Assembly: GCA_947623455.1 (NCBI GenBank)
Contig: OX392532.1
Location: 47,495,058-47,559,057, forward strand
Reading direction: 5' to 3'
DNA from: Mimachlamys varia
Taxonomy: Eukaryota > Mollusca > Bivalvia > Pectinida > Pectinidae
DNA: 64,000 bases
The position numbers and the translations under genes were made by a program. Positions 49,288 to 62,005 of the stretch are shown here, one piece after another; the stretch's first letter is position 1, and every line of letters starts with the position of its first letter. The notes under the pieces are model-generated. The model worked only from the letters and a program-made list of their open reading frames with translations. It was not told the origin of the DNA and did not search any database.

Positions 49288-52200
49288 CTACGAGTTTATT
49301 TTATAATTCCTTCTGAGGAATTGTAAGACATCGTATCTTTCCGACTTGGCAGCAATACCATGAACTGTGTTATTTTGATCGTCAACAGCGGATTTCAAAA
49401 ATGTATGCCGTTCTTTTTTCGTTCTATTTCTTAAACTTTTTCTCAAAATATACTTAAAACATGCCAGTGATCCAAGTGCCGTGGCTGCGCAGTGTAAAAG
49501 TGTCATGCCGCCAGCTCCCTTCAAATCAATCAGTGATGGGTGTTTATCGAGAACAAACTTAACTACGTCTATATTTCCATATTTGCACGCCAGGTGAAGA
49601 ACAGTTTCGTTGTCATCATCTCTGGTATTTGTGAGATAGTCTAAACGCTGCTCCACCTGACGTTTAGGGCAGGCGCAACGGAAGACATGTTCAAAGCATC
49701 TGAACGACTGATTGTCACTTGATGCACTATGTATTGGTTTTCGTCCTTTAAATCCTTTTACATCAATGAATGAGGGGTATTTTTCGATCAAGTATTTCGT
49801 GATATCAGTCCTTCCATGCAAACACGCTTCATGCAGAACTGTATTATTATCATTGTCTCTTGCACTTGTCAAACAATTAAGCTGTTCCTCATCACTTTTA
49901 TTGTGCAGTACAAATCCAAGAATATATTGAAAACATTCCAGAGATCCTTGTTTGTATGCTGCTGAGTGTATTGGTTGCCTTCCCTGAAATCCCTTCTCGA
50001 CAATAAGTGATGGATATCTTGTGAGTAGATGTTCTGCAACATCCTTCCTACCACTTAAGCACGCTTCATGTAGGACAGTGTCACCGTAATCGTCTCTTGT
50101 ACATGTTAGATAATCAAGCTGCTCCTCATCACATTTATTGTGCAGTACAAATCCAAGAATATATTGAAAACATTCCAGAGATCCTTCTTTGTCTGCTGCT
50201 GAGTGTATTGGTTGCCTTCCCTGAAATCCCTTCTCGACAATAAGTGATGGATATCTTGTGAGTAGATGTTCTGCAACATCCTTCCTACCACCTAAACATG
50301 CTATATGTAGAACTGTGTTATTCTCGTCATCCCTTGTACGTGTTAGATAATCAAGCTGCTCCTCTTCACATTTATTGTGCAGTACAAATCCAAGAATATA
50401 TTGAAAACATTCCAGAGACCCTTGTTTGCATGCTGCTGAGTGTATTGGTTGCCTTCCCTGAAATCCCTTCTCGACAATAAGTGATGGATATCTTGTGAGT
50501 AGATGTTCTGTAACATCCTTCCTACCATTGAAGCACGCCTCATGTAAGACAGTGTCACCGTAATCGTCTCTTGTACATGTTAGGTAATCAAGCTGCTCCT
50601 CATCACATTTATTGTGCAGTACAAATCCAAGAATATATTGAAAACATTCCAGAGATCCTTGTTTGTCTGCTGCTGAGTGTATTGGTTGCCGTCCCTCAAC
50701 TCCCTTCTCGACAATAAGTGATGGATATCTTGTGAGTAGATGTTCTGCAATATCCTTCCTACCACCTAAGCACGCTAAATGTAGAACTGTGTTATTCTGG
50801 CCATCCCTTGTACGTGTTAGATAATCAAGCTGCTCCTCATCACTTTTATTGTGCAGTACAAATCCAAGAATATATTGAAAACAATCCAGAGATCCGTGTG
50901 TGAATGCTGCTGAGTGTATTGGTTGCTCTCCCTGAAATCCCTTCTTGACAATAAGTGATGGATATCTTGTGAGTAGATGTTCTGCAATATCCTTCCTACC
51001 ACCTAAGCACGCTAAATGTAGAACTGTGTTATTCTGGCCATCCCTTGCACGTGTTAGATAATCAAGCTGCTCCTCATCGCATTTATTGTGCAGTACAAAT
51101 CCAAGAAGATATTGAAAACAATCCAGAGATCCGTGTTTGAAAGCTGCTGAGTGTATTGGTTGCCTTCCCTGAAATCCCTTCTCGACAATAAGTGATGGAT
51201 ATATTGTGAGTAGATGTTCTGCAATATCCTTCCTACCAGCTAAACACGCTATATGTAGAACTGTGTTATTCTGGCCATCCCTTGTACGTGTTAGATAATC
51301 AAGCTGCTCCTCATCACATTTATTGTGCAGTACAAATCCAAGAATATATTGAAAACATTCCAGAGATCCTTCTTTGTCTGCTGCTGTGTGTATTGGTTGA
51401 CTTCCATGAAATCCCTTCTCGACAATAAGTGATGGATATCTTGTGAGTAGATGTTCTGCAACATCCTTCCTACCACCTAAACATGCTATATGTAGAACTG
51501 TGTTATTCTCGTCATCCCTTGTACGTGTTAGATAATCAAGCTGCTCCTCTTCACATTTATTGTGCAGTACAAATCCAAGAATATATTGAAAACATTCCAG
51601 AGACCCTTGTTTGCATGCTGCTGAGTGTATTGGTTGCCTTCCCTGAAATCCCTTCTCGACAATAAGTGATGGATATCTTGTGAGTAGATGTTCTGTAACA
51701 TCCTTCCTACCATTGAAGCACGCCTCATGTAAGACAGTGTCACCGTAATCGTCTCTTGTACATGTTAGGTAATCAAGCTGCTCCTCATCACATTTATTGT
51801 GCAGTACAAATCCAAGAATATATTGAAAACATTCCAGAGATCCTTGTTTGTCTGCTGCTGAGTGTATTGGTTGCCGTCCCTCAACTCCCTTCTCGACAAT
51901 AAGTGATGGATATCTTGTGAGTAGATGTTCTGCAATATCCTTCCTACCACCTAAGCACGCTAAATGTAGAACTGTGTTATTCTGGCCATCCCTTGTACGT
52001 GTTAGATAATCAAGCTGCTCCTCATCACTTTTATTGTGCAGTACAAATCCAAGAATATATTGAAAACAATCCAGAGATCCGTGTGTGAATGCTGCTGAGT
52101 GTATTGGTTGCTCTCCCTGAAATCCCTTCTTGACAATAAGTGATGGATATCTTGTGAGTAGATGTTCTGCAATATCCTTCCTACCACCTAAGCACGCTAA

Positions 52201-55200
52201 ATGTAGAACTGTGTTATTCTGGCCATCCCTTGCACGTGTTAGATAATCAAGCTGCTCCTCATCGCATTTATTGTGCAGTACAAATCCAAGAAGATATTGA
52301 AAACAATCCAGAGATCCGTGTTTGAAAGCTGCTGAGTGTATTGGTTGCCTTCCCTGAAATCCCTTCTCGACAATAAGTGATGGATATATTGTGAGTAGAT
52401 GTTCTGCAATATCCTTCCTACCAGCTAAACACGCTATATGTAGAACTGTGTTATTCTGGCCATCCCTTGTACGTGTTAGATAATCAAGCTGCTCCTCATC
52501 ACATTTATTGTGCAGTACAAATCCAAGAATATATTGAAAACATTCCAGAGATCCTTCTTTGTCTGCTGCTGTGTGTATTGGTTGACTTCCATGAAATCCC
52601 TTCTCGACAATAAGTGATGGATATCTTGTGAGTAGATTTTCTGCAATATCCTTCCTACCAGCTAAACACGCTATATGTAGAACTGTGTTATTCTGGCCAT
52701 CCCTTGCACGTGTTAGATAATCAAGCTGCTCCTCATCGCATTTATTGTGCAGTACAAATCCAAGAAGATATTGAAAACAATCCAGAGATCCGTGTTTGAA
52801 AGCTGCTGAGTGTATTGGTTGCCTTCCCTGAAATCCCTTCTCGACAATAAGTGATGGATATATTGTGAGTAGATGTTCTGCAATATCCTTCCTACCAGCT
52901 AAACACGCCTCATGTAGAACTGTGTTATTCATGCCATCCCTTGCACGTGTTAGATAATCAAGCTGCTCCTCATCGCATTTATTGTGCAGTACAAATCCAA
53001 GAAGATATTGAAAACAATCCAGAGATCCGTGTTTGAAAGCTGCTGAGTGTATTGGTTGCCTTCCCTGAAATCCCTTCTCGACAATAAGTGATGGATATAT
53101 TGTGAGTAGATGTTCTGCAATATCCTTCCTACCAGCTAAACACGCTATATGTAGAACTGTGTTATTCTGGTCATCCCTTGCACGTGTTAGATAATCAAGC
53201 TGCTCCTCATCCCTTTTATTGTGCAGTACAAATCCAAGAATATATTGAAAACATTCCTGCGATCCTTGTTTGTCTGCTGCTGAGTGTATTGGTTGCCTTC
53301 CAACTAAACCCTTCTCGACAATAAGTGATGGGTATCTTGTGAGTAGATGTTCTGCAACATCCTTCCTACCACTTAAGCACGCCTCATGTAGGACAGTGTC
53401 ACCGTAATCGTCTCTTGTACGTGTTAGATAATCAAGCTGCTCCTCATCACATTTATTGTGCAGTACAAATCCAAGAATATATTGAAAACATTCCAGAGAC
53501 CCTTGTTTGCCTGCTGCTGAGTGTATAGGTTGCCATCCCTGAAATCCCTTCTCGACAATAAGTGATGGATATCTTGTGAGTATATGTTCTGCAATATCCT
53601 TCCTACCACTTAAACATGCTACATGTAGAACTGTGTTATTCTGGTCATCCCTTGTACGTCTTAGATAATCAAGCTGCTCCTCATCACATTTATTGTGCAG
53701 TACAAATCCAAGAATATATTGAAAACATTCCAGAGATCCTTGTTTGTCTGCTGCTGAGTGTATTGGTTGCTCTCCGTTAAATCCCTTCTCGACAATAAGT
53801 GATGGATATCTTGTGAGAAGATGTTCTGCAACATCCTTCCTACCACTTAAACATGCTACATGTAGAACTGTGTTATTCTGGTCATCCCTTGTACGTGTTA
53901 GATAATCAAGCTGCTCCTCATCACATTTATTGTGCAGTACAAATCCAAGAATATATTGAAAACATTCCAGAGACCCTTGTTTGCCTGCTGCTGAGTGTAT
54001 TGGTTGCCTTCCAACTAATCCCTTCTCGGCAATAAGTGATGGATATCTTGTGAGTAGATGTTCTGCAATATCCTTCCTACCACCTAAATACGCTGCATGT
54101 AGAACTGTGGTATTCTCGTCATCCCTTGTACGTGTTAGATAATCAAGCTGCTCCTCATCACTTTTATTGTGCAGTACAAATCCAAGAATATATTGAAAAC
54201 ATTCCAGAGATCCTTGTTTGCCTGCTGCTGAGTGTATAGGTTGCCTTCCCTGAAATCCCTTCTCGACAATAAGTGATGGATATCTTGTGAGTAGATTTTC
54301 TACAACATCCTTTCTACCACCCAAACATGCTACATGTAGAACTGTGTTATTCTGGTCATCCCTTGTACGTGTTAGATAATCAAGCTGCTCCTCATCACAT
54401 TTATTGTGCAGTACAAATCCAAGAATATATTGAAAACATTCCAGAGACCCTTGTTTGCCTGCTGCTGAGTGTATAGGTTGCCATCCCCGAAATCCCTTCT
54501 CGACAATAAGTGATGGATATCTTGTGAGTATATGTTCTGCAACATCCTTCCTACCACTTAAACATGCTACATGTAGAACTGTGGTATTCTGGTCATTCCT
54601 TGTACGTGTTAGATAATCAAGCTGTTCCTCTTCACATTTATTGTGCAGTACAAATCCAAGAATATATTGAAAACATTCCAGAGATCCTTGTTTGCATGCT
54701 GTGTAGTGTATTGGTTGCCCTCCCTTGAATCCTTTAGCGGCAATAAGTGATGGATATCTTGTGAGTAGATGTTCTGCAACATCCTTCCTACCACTTAAAC
54801 ATGCTACATGTAGAACTGTGTTATTCTGGTCATCCCTTGTACGTGTTAGATAATCAAGCTGCTCCTCATCACATTTATTGTGCAGTACAAATCCAAGAAT
54901 ATATTGAAAACATTCCAGAGACCCTTGTTTGCCTGCTGCTGAGTGTATTGGTTGCCTTCCAACTAATCCCTTCTCGGCAATAAGTGATGGATATCTTGTG
55001 AGTAGATGTTCTGCAATATCCTTCCTACCACCTAAACACGCTGCATGTAGAACTGTGGTATTCTCGTCATTCCTTGTACGTGTTAGATAATCAAGCTGCT
55101 CCTCATCACATTTATTGTGCAGTACAAATCCAAGAATATATTGAAAACATTCCAGAGATCCTTGTTTGAATGCTGCTGAGTGTATAGGTTGCCATCCCCG

Positions 55201-58200
55201 AAATCCCTTCTCGACAATAAGTGATGGATATCTTGTGAGTATATGTTCTGCAATATCCTTCCTACCACTTAAACATGCTACATGTAGAACTGTGTTATTC
55301 TGGTCATCCCTTGTACGTGTTAGATAATCAAGCTGCTCCTCATCACATTTATTGTGCAGTACAAATCCAAGAATATATTGAAAACATTCCAGAGACCCTT
55401 GTTTGCCTGCTGCTGAGTGTATAGGTTGCCATCCCCGAAATCCCTTCTCGACAATAAGTGATGGATATCTTGTGAGTATATGTTCTGCAACATCCTTCCT
55501 ACCACTTAAACATGCTACATGTAGAACTGTGTTATTCTCGTCATCCCTTGTACGTGTTAGATAATCAAGCTGCTCCTCATCACATTTATTGTGCAGTACA
55601 AATCCAAGAATATATTGAAAACATTCCAGAGACCCTTGTTTGCCTGCTGCTGAGTGTATAGGTTGCCATCCCCGAAATCCCTTCTCGACAATAAGTGATG
55701 GATATCTTGTGAGTATATGTTCTGCAACATCCTTCCTACCACTTAAACATGCTACATGTAGAACTGTGGTATTCTGGTCATTCCTTGTACGTGTTAGATA
55801 ATCAAGCTGTTCCTCTTCACATTTATTGTGCAGTACAAATCCAAGAATATATTGAAAACATTCCAGAGATCCTTGTTTGCATGCTGCTGAGTGTATTGGT
55901 TGCCCTCCCTTGAATCCTTTAGCGGCAATAAGTGATGGATATCTTGTGAGTAGATGTTCTGCAACATCCTTCCTACCACTTAAACATGCTACATGTAGAA
56001 CTGTGTTATTCTGGTCATCCCTTGTACGTGTTAGATAATCAAGCTGCTCCTCATCACATTTATTGTGCAGTACAAATCCAAGAATATACTGAAAACATTC
56101 CTGAGATCCTTGTTTGTCTGCTGCTGAGTGTATTGGTTGCCTTCCAACTAATCCCTTCTCGGCAATAAGTGATGGATATCTTGTGAGTAGATGTTCTGCA
56201 ATATCCTTCCTACCACCCAAACATGCTACATGTAGAACTGTGTTATTCTCGTCATCCCTTGTACGTGTTAGATAATCAAGCTGCTCCTCATCACTTTTAT
56301 TGTGCAGTACAAATCCAAGAATATATTGAAAACATTCCAGAGATCCTTGTTTGAATGCTGCTGAGTGTATTGGTTGCTCTCCGTTAAATCCCTTCTCGAC
56401 AATAAGTGATGGATATCTTGTGAGTAGATGTTCTGCAATATCCTTCCTACCACCCAAACATGCTACATGTAGAACTGTGTTATTCTCGTCATCCCTTGTA
56501 CGTGTTAGATAATCAAGCTGCTCCTCATCACATTTATTGTGCAGTACAAATCCAAGAATATTTTGAAAACATTCCTGAGATCCTTGTTTGTCTGCTGCTG
56601 AGTGTATTGGTTGTCTTCCCTTAAATCCTTTAGCGTCAATAAGTGATGGATATCTTGTGAGTAGATGTTCTGCAACATCCTTCCTACCACTTGAGCACGC
56701 CTCATGTAGGACATTGTCACCGTAATCGTTTCTTGTACATTTTAGATAATCAAGCTGCTCCTCATCACATTTATTGTGCATCACAGATCCAAGGATATAT
56801 TGCAAACATTCCAGAGATCCTTGTTTGTATGCTGCTGAGTGTATTGGTTTTCTTCCATCAAATCCTTTCACGTCTATTAGTGATGGGTATCTGGAGAGCA
56901 GATATTCAGCAATTCTCTTCCTTCCTTGTGAACACGCTACATGCAAAGCAGTATTGTTTCGATCGTCTGTTGTATGAATAAGATAATCCATTTGATTTTC
57001 GAAACTTTTACCTCGAAGCATTGCATTGATGACATATTGAAAACACTCGAATGTCCCATTAGTCGTCGTAGCTGAATGTATAATAGACATTCCGTTATAT
57101 CTATCTACGTCCCCTAAAGATGGATAATGTTCAAGTAAATATGCCAAGATATCCGTTCTCCCTAACCTACATGCCATATGTAGAACAGTGTCTTCCTTTT
57201 CATCTCTTGTTTTGATCAAATAGTTCAACATCTCTGTAGACGGCTTCCTCTCATTTATTGCACCGAAAACCGTAACAAAAGTTTGTAATGAACCTTGACC
57301 TTGAACAATGCAGTGAACCGGCTCCCACCCTTGGCGATCTTTGGTGTGAAGTAGATCAGGGTACTGATGGATAACATAGTTGATAATATCCATTGAACCA
57401 GCTTTACATGCGATATGTAAAACATTGCTGTGATGGTCGTCTGTCAACCGTTTGATGAGATCATTTCTTTGATCATCGTCAAGGTTTTCTGTCATTAGAT
57501 GCTCCACATATCTAAAACATTCGAAACCTCCATTCGCAGCTGCAGAATGGATTGGCAATCTTCCAAGTAAACCACTATGGTTTTTTATGTATGGATATTT
57601 TTGAAACATGAACTTCACAGCCGCGACATTGTCACACGTGTAGGCCAGGAGGAGCAGACGTTGTATGTTCTGTATTAGTGCTCCATCTATAACGCTCCCA
57701 CCTATTTGATCTACTCCAGTGTAAGTTTCCATCAAATGCTTCAGACAGTTTGTATCCGCTTTATGTTTGGTGATAGCCAGGTGAATCGGTTCCTGATTCA
57801 ATACATTACGACATTTGGTAAGTTGTGGATACTGTCTACAGAGATAGCCACACACTTCCTCGTTACCGTATTCAAGTGCAACATGTAAAACCGTATTTTC
57901 CCTCTCATCTCTCTGCCTTTTTATAAATAAATATTTCCCCTGGTCCTCTATCTGTCTAAGAAATGAAGATTCAAGTTGTTCATAAAGACTTAAGGTCCCT
58001 TTGGCTGCAGTGTGATGTAAATAGCGCCATGGCGGCCAGTGTAAAGTGTTACTCTCAAACAAATGTTCAGGGTCTTTGAGGTCTCCAAAGCACATGACAT
58101 TTCCTTGACTTAACGCAGCCATTTCAACAGGTGCTACGGTGAAGAAATTATACAGTATTTCAGTTAAGTTTATATATCATTTTGGATACACAAGTTCATA

Positions 58201-60042
58201 TAAATCGCGACAATCAGTTCCAGTTAGAAATCAAATTGTACCTCCCAAAAGTTATTTCATTGTTTTTATTTTTCAGCAAATAAAGCTTCAATCTTACATG
58301 ATCGTCATGGATAACTGCTTAGTCAATGATAAAGCATACTAAGATGAGGTTAATGCACAGTTTCTTACCTTCATTGAGTAATTCATCCTGTAAACAGTCA
58401 CGCACTGCTGTTTCAATGGCTAAACTACAATTTGGCTTCCTTTTCAATACTTCTTTTAGGTTGAATAGTATGGCCGCATCGCTGTTAAGGGGATGCATGA
58501 TGCAACAAATATCTTCTCGCGTGATGATTCCCCGACGATGTAAAATTGCAAAAAGCGTCCTTAAGTTCGGCTCATCGGCGAGTCTGTCTATAAGCTTGTC
58601 GAAGAAGGGATCCTCTGTTACGATCACTGAAAATTGTATCAAAACGTTTAGTGTAGCTTAACAATAACATTAACATATTTCTAATTTAATTTTGCCTTTC
58701 CCTCCAATATTAAACCTTTTTAGGTTATATCGTAAAACCTTAAAAACCAGTCAAAGCAAAAAAGTAATGACGCCATATACTGCGATATTTGGCTTGGTGT
58801 TTTTAAAACCAATTTATGATTGGTTGAAATTGCTTGGAGATGGAATTTCTGCACATTGTTAGGTTTTGTTTTTAAACCATTTGGTTTTTTCATGATTAAT
58901 ACAAAATTATTGTATAAGACCTACGTGTTTTCTTTAGAAATGAAATCATAAGAAATAACCACAACATTTGTGTGGATTAAATACGATATATACTGGAAAA
59001 TCTGTGTGCACTTTTTTTTGCATAAACCACTATGCGGATTTATGCAAAGTGCACACATCTTTTCAGAATATACCGTATAACCAACATGAAATAGTGTTTA
59101 TTCATTAAATATATATATACCCAACAAAATGTTGTCAAAAAATGTTTTCATGTCTGATCATATAAAAAGAAATTGCGACGGAAACCAGATTTTATGAAAT
59201 GCAGCTTCGATATTCTCAATCATTTTTTCCATAATGGTATCGGACAAAGGCTTCAGAAATACCATTTTCAATATATTTTGATACCGGCTATTTCTATACC
59301 TGTTTCTTCATATTGTTGCGGTGGCAGATTTTCCAATATCCTGTTGAGATAGGCTTTGACATTGGTACAGTAATGGTGGTGTTTTATGCCATTAAATGTG
59401 TCTTCCAGTTGCTGTCTTGCGTCCCGTCTCTGGGCCAGTCTTAATCTAAACTGTAGGATTTAAACATATCTCTGAGCTACCAATGAACAATGTAACAATA
59501 AAACTCATCTAAGGATTCTGATTGAAAGTTTCTAAAACGTTTGTCCTGTTCTTACATTGCAAATTAGCGAATAATACATAAACGCAAAAACAAATCGATT
59601 TAAGAAAAAGGTAAAAAGTTTCAACACAAATTAGATCAAACATTTAAAATAAATATATAATCCGTGCTCAATCCACCTTTCTTGTAACTAACTTAAGACA
59701 CCTCAAAACAAAAAATTGTCACATAAAACACTGAACACCTTTAATGTCTTACAGTACCACGAACAGAATAAGATTTCTTATAAATAGAGCCGAAACGAGA
59801 AATTCAGCTTCAGTTTTTATAATACCATGCTTAATGATGATAATAGTCCCATGAATAAAAGCCAAGGTGTTTTTATAAGATTAACTTTACTCTTCTCCAT
59901 CAACGATATCATCGATTTTTGTTTAAAAATTTGATTTTTAAACAATATCGGAAACCATTCGAAATATGTTGAAAATAGCATACCTGTTGAAATTCACGTT
60001 CATCATCGTCATCATCAGCGTTTCCAGATAAAGCAGTATTGT
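49288..60042 (-). CDS. Giant CARD-like/ankyrin-repeat protein, four 3' exons
   Basis: Exons on the minus strand are 60042-59984, 59450-59300, 58626-58369 and 58133-49288. All have AG/GT borders, and the phases agree (0, 1, 1), giving at least 3,103 residues. Exon 1 encodes an acidic stretch (NADDDDDEREFQQ). Exon 2 encodes a charged helical segment. Exon 3 encodes ~86 residues that look like a death-fold bundle, probably CARD (FDKLIDRLADEPNLR, LHRRGIITREDI). The 8.8-kb last exon encodes ankyrin repeats only: about six diverged 79-residue double repeats, thirty conserved ones and two diverged ones, ending FLRRNYKINS. Signatures are NNTVLHVACLSGRKDVAEHL and QPIHSAA. No kinase, NACHT or membrane segment is seen. 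If only the last exon were translated, from ATG 58122, it would give 2,944 residues. The 5' end was not found. A role as a cytosolic scaffold or innate-immune adaptor is inference. Confidence 0.85.
49658..56766 (-). repeat. 237-bp coding tandem array: 30 double-ankyrin units
   Basis: The DEEQL codons of the first unit (56766) and last unit (49893) are 6,873 bp apart, exactly 29 x 237, so no net indel has survived. Each 79-residue unit holds two ankyrin repeats (one around TVLHVACL..RKDVAEHLL, one around QPIHSAA..SLECFQYIL). The block at about 50230-51415 is repeated at about 51415-52600 (five units, 1,185 bp) almost without change. A second five-unit offset links about 54370-54983 with 55557-56168. 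Confidence 0.93.
58369..58626 (-). CDS. CARD-like exon of the ankyrin gene
   Basis: The 258-nt exon lies between acceptor ACAATTTTCAG and donor GAAG|GTAAGAAA, phases 1 and 1. Helices can be drawn at PFFDKLIDRLADEP, LRTLFAILHRRG, REDICCIMH, AAILFNLKEVLKRK and SLAIETAVRDCLQDEL. The hydrophobic spacing and 'L..L..RGIIT.EDI' word fit the H2-H3 region of CARD domains. DED or another death-fold type cannot be ruled out. Confidence 0.6.
58640..59295. other. Intron with a foldback MITE
   Basis: Intron of the ankyrin gene. Apart from the hairpin at 58981-59078, described separately, no feature is visible. Confidence 0.5.
58981..59078. mobile_element. 98-bp foldback element
   Basis: 'atacgatatatactggaaaa' + 'tctgtgtgcactt' pairs imperfectly with 'aagtgcacacatctttt' + 'cagaatataccgtat'. 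The arms meet at a short loop ('ccactatgcgg'). Probably a minimal MITE; it sits in an intron of the ankyrin gene. Confidence 0.65.
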
Positions 60043-60049
60043 CTACGGA

Positions 60050-60635
60050 AATAAATCATACAAGGAAATTGAATATCAGTTTGGTTTGCATGGTTTTATG
60101 TTTTTGTTTTGTTTTTGTGAAATATTTCATCAACATCTATGACCTATTTCCTTAGCACAATCGGATTAATTGTTCCCTTTATGTTGAGGACGATTCAAGG
60201 GACCCAAGGTATAATCAGTTCAGTTGCCTCATTAATGCTGTTAAGTGAATTTATGACTTTTCAGTGCATGTTGATCTCTGATATTTACTGCGAATTATTC
60301 AGAATGAGCTTTACTGATTCAGAATAAAATAATATTTCTATAAAATGAGCTAATATAGCTATTATTTTAAGGTTGGCTAGTTTAGAAATAGAAAAAAAAA
60401 CAAACAAAACATAAGCTTTAGTGAGGTTTTAAATCAGGAGAAACTGTATTTTTAATTCGCACAGGCATTGAGATAAGTCGACCCGTAAGAATCAGTTTGG
60501 TTATGACATTATGGAGCATGCAACATTCATATTTTCCTGCCAGTTTAATTTTTTTCTTTTAAAGGCTGTACTTCTCAAACTGCACCGGTTATGGTCCGAA
60601 CCTACATGTATACGGCAAAAAACTGATATTTTATT
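60050..60635. other. Non-coding region upstream of the ankyrin exons
   Basis: Further 5' exons of the ankyrin gene are expected here or beyond the window, but I found no exon with a convincing splice pair. Confidence 0.4.
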
Positions 60636-60639
60636 AAGT

Positions 60640-61140
60640 TTTAAGCGTACATGGCCCGATGGGCCAAGTGAGCTTATGCAATGGTGCGCGGCCGTCGTCC
60701 GTCCGTCCGTCAGTCCGTCCGTCCGTCCGTCCATCCGTCCGCCCGTAAACATTCAATTCAAACGACTTCATCAAAGTTTGCCAAAAAAATCAATTGGACC
60801 TTCTACTCACAGGAGTCAAATATGTCGAAACATTAAGAAGACTTCTTTAATATTGTCAGGCATAGATACCATACATTTGACTAGTAGCTTCCTTGGATAA
60901 AGCCGATCAAAGTTTGCGAAAATAATGATCTTGACTCATATTCAAGGTCATAGGGGTCAAATTGGTAAACTCTTTTAAACGACTTTCTCTGATTTACCAA
61001 AAGGCATAGAAACATACTATATGGCTTAAATGTTATTTGGATGAAACTTGACAAAATTTGCGAAAAGAAATACTCTTGATCCATATTCAAGGCCACATGC
61101 GTCAAATATGTTAAAAAATTATTTTCAAGGTTTCAGGGCT
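60640..61140 (+). repeat. Dispersed repeat with (CCGT)n tract
   Basis: 'tacatggcccgatgggccaa' + 'gtgagcttatgcaatgg' is followed by about ten CCGT units at 60692-60745. Imperfect ~160-bp subrepeats then follow around 'caaagtttgcgaaaataatg', 'tcttgactcatattcaagg' and 'tcataggggtcaaat'. The layout resembles the repeat at 32.3-33.4 kb, and both look like members of common molluscan families. Confidence 0.6.
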
Positions 61141-61429
61141 AAAATATGTTTTAATGTTTCCATATTCTTATGTTTACACCACTCCTTCTTGAGCTTAGTA
61201 AACTCTGACTGCGAATAAATAAGCGTAATTAAAAAGGCTCGACGGATCGATATTTGTTCAAATATGGCGTCGTTCACGCTTCGGAACAATAACTATTCGT
61301 TGACGGTTATTGTTTGGTTCCTTCAAGATTTTGAAACTTTGAACATATATGGAATTCATTTCGTGTGATTATGCAATAAATGTTATCTGGCAAACTGTTG
61401 ATTCCAGTGATACGCATGCGAAATTCTTT

Positions 61430-61515
61430 GACGGTGACGCAAACATGGCGGCGCTCTGCAGTTGTGACGTCCGACGTCGACGCCGGACCACGTCACAACC
61501 AGATCACTGTTTCAA
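61430..61515. promoter_or_regulatory. CpG-dense patch with CRE-like and YY1-like words
   Basis: In otherwise AT-rich DNA, 'aacatggcggcgctctgcag' + 'ttgtgacgtccgacgtcgac' + 'gccggaccacgtcacaacc' has many CpGs, an ATGGCGGC word and TGACGTC/ACGTCA words. It could be a TATA-less promoter, perhaps of the leftward ankyrin gene. It could equally be an inverted-repeat element, since 'gttgtgacgt' and 'acgtcacaac' are inverted. Confidence 0.3.
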
Positions 61516-61649
61516 TGCGTGTACATAACAACCGTTATAAATAAAGAAATACAATCTTAGCGCTGGTAATAGTATTTAATATCGAATTCACAAATGATGT
61601 AATGAAGAAAGATAGGGTTGTTCACTGTGTATTTTCTAAACTTACCAAT

Positions 61650-61716
61650 ATGTACTACGAAAATGCGTATATTATGTACCGTGTCACTACTCAAACAATA
61701 TTAGTGTGGCTATGAA
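61650..61716 (+). repeat. Dispersed repeat shared with 39.93 kb
   Basis: 'tgtactacgaaaatg', 'tatgtaccgtgtcactactc' and 'gtggctatg' occur in the same order and spacing as at 39928-39987. The two copies differ by short indels. Confidence 0.5.
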
Positions 61717-62005
61717 CTTTATTTCCAGACACGAATGGATTGGAATACCTTTCCAGTATAACATTAATTATGAGAGTGTTTGTTTAGAGCGGTTTGCATC
61801 GCGCAGCAGTAAAACATAACGACTTCGTGTTTTGGTTATAGTTGAAGCGAGTCAAATGAAGTTGTCGGAAGTCGGATTTCGGATATTAAAAACGTCTTCA
61901 TAACAGTGGAATTAGGCCTAGCCTATTGACGAAAGTATGATGATGAGATTGGTGATATGTATTCAACTGGAGGAGTGATTCTGTGGGTTTTTAATTAGGA
62001 CATAA

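Noticed and set aside
49712..56981. Numerous ~60-residue ORFs in other frames and on the opposite strand
   Set aside because: They repeat every 237 bp and are shadows of the ankyrin coding array.
58326..58661. 111-residue plus-strand ORF
   Set aside because: Antisense of the CARD-like exon, whose splice phases and helix pattern favour the minus strand.
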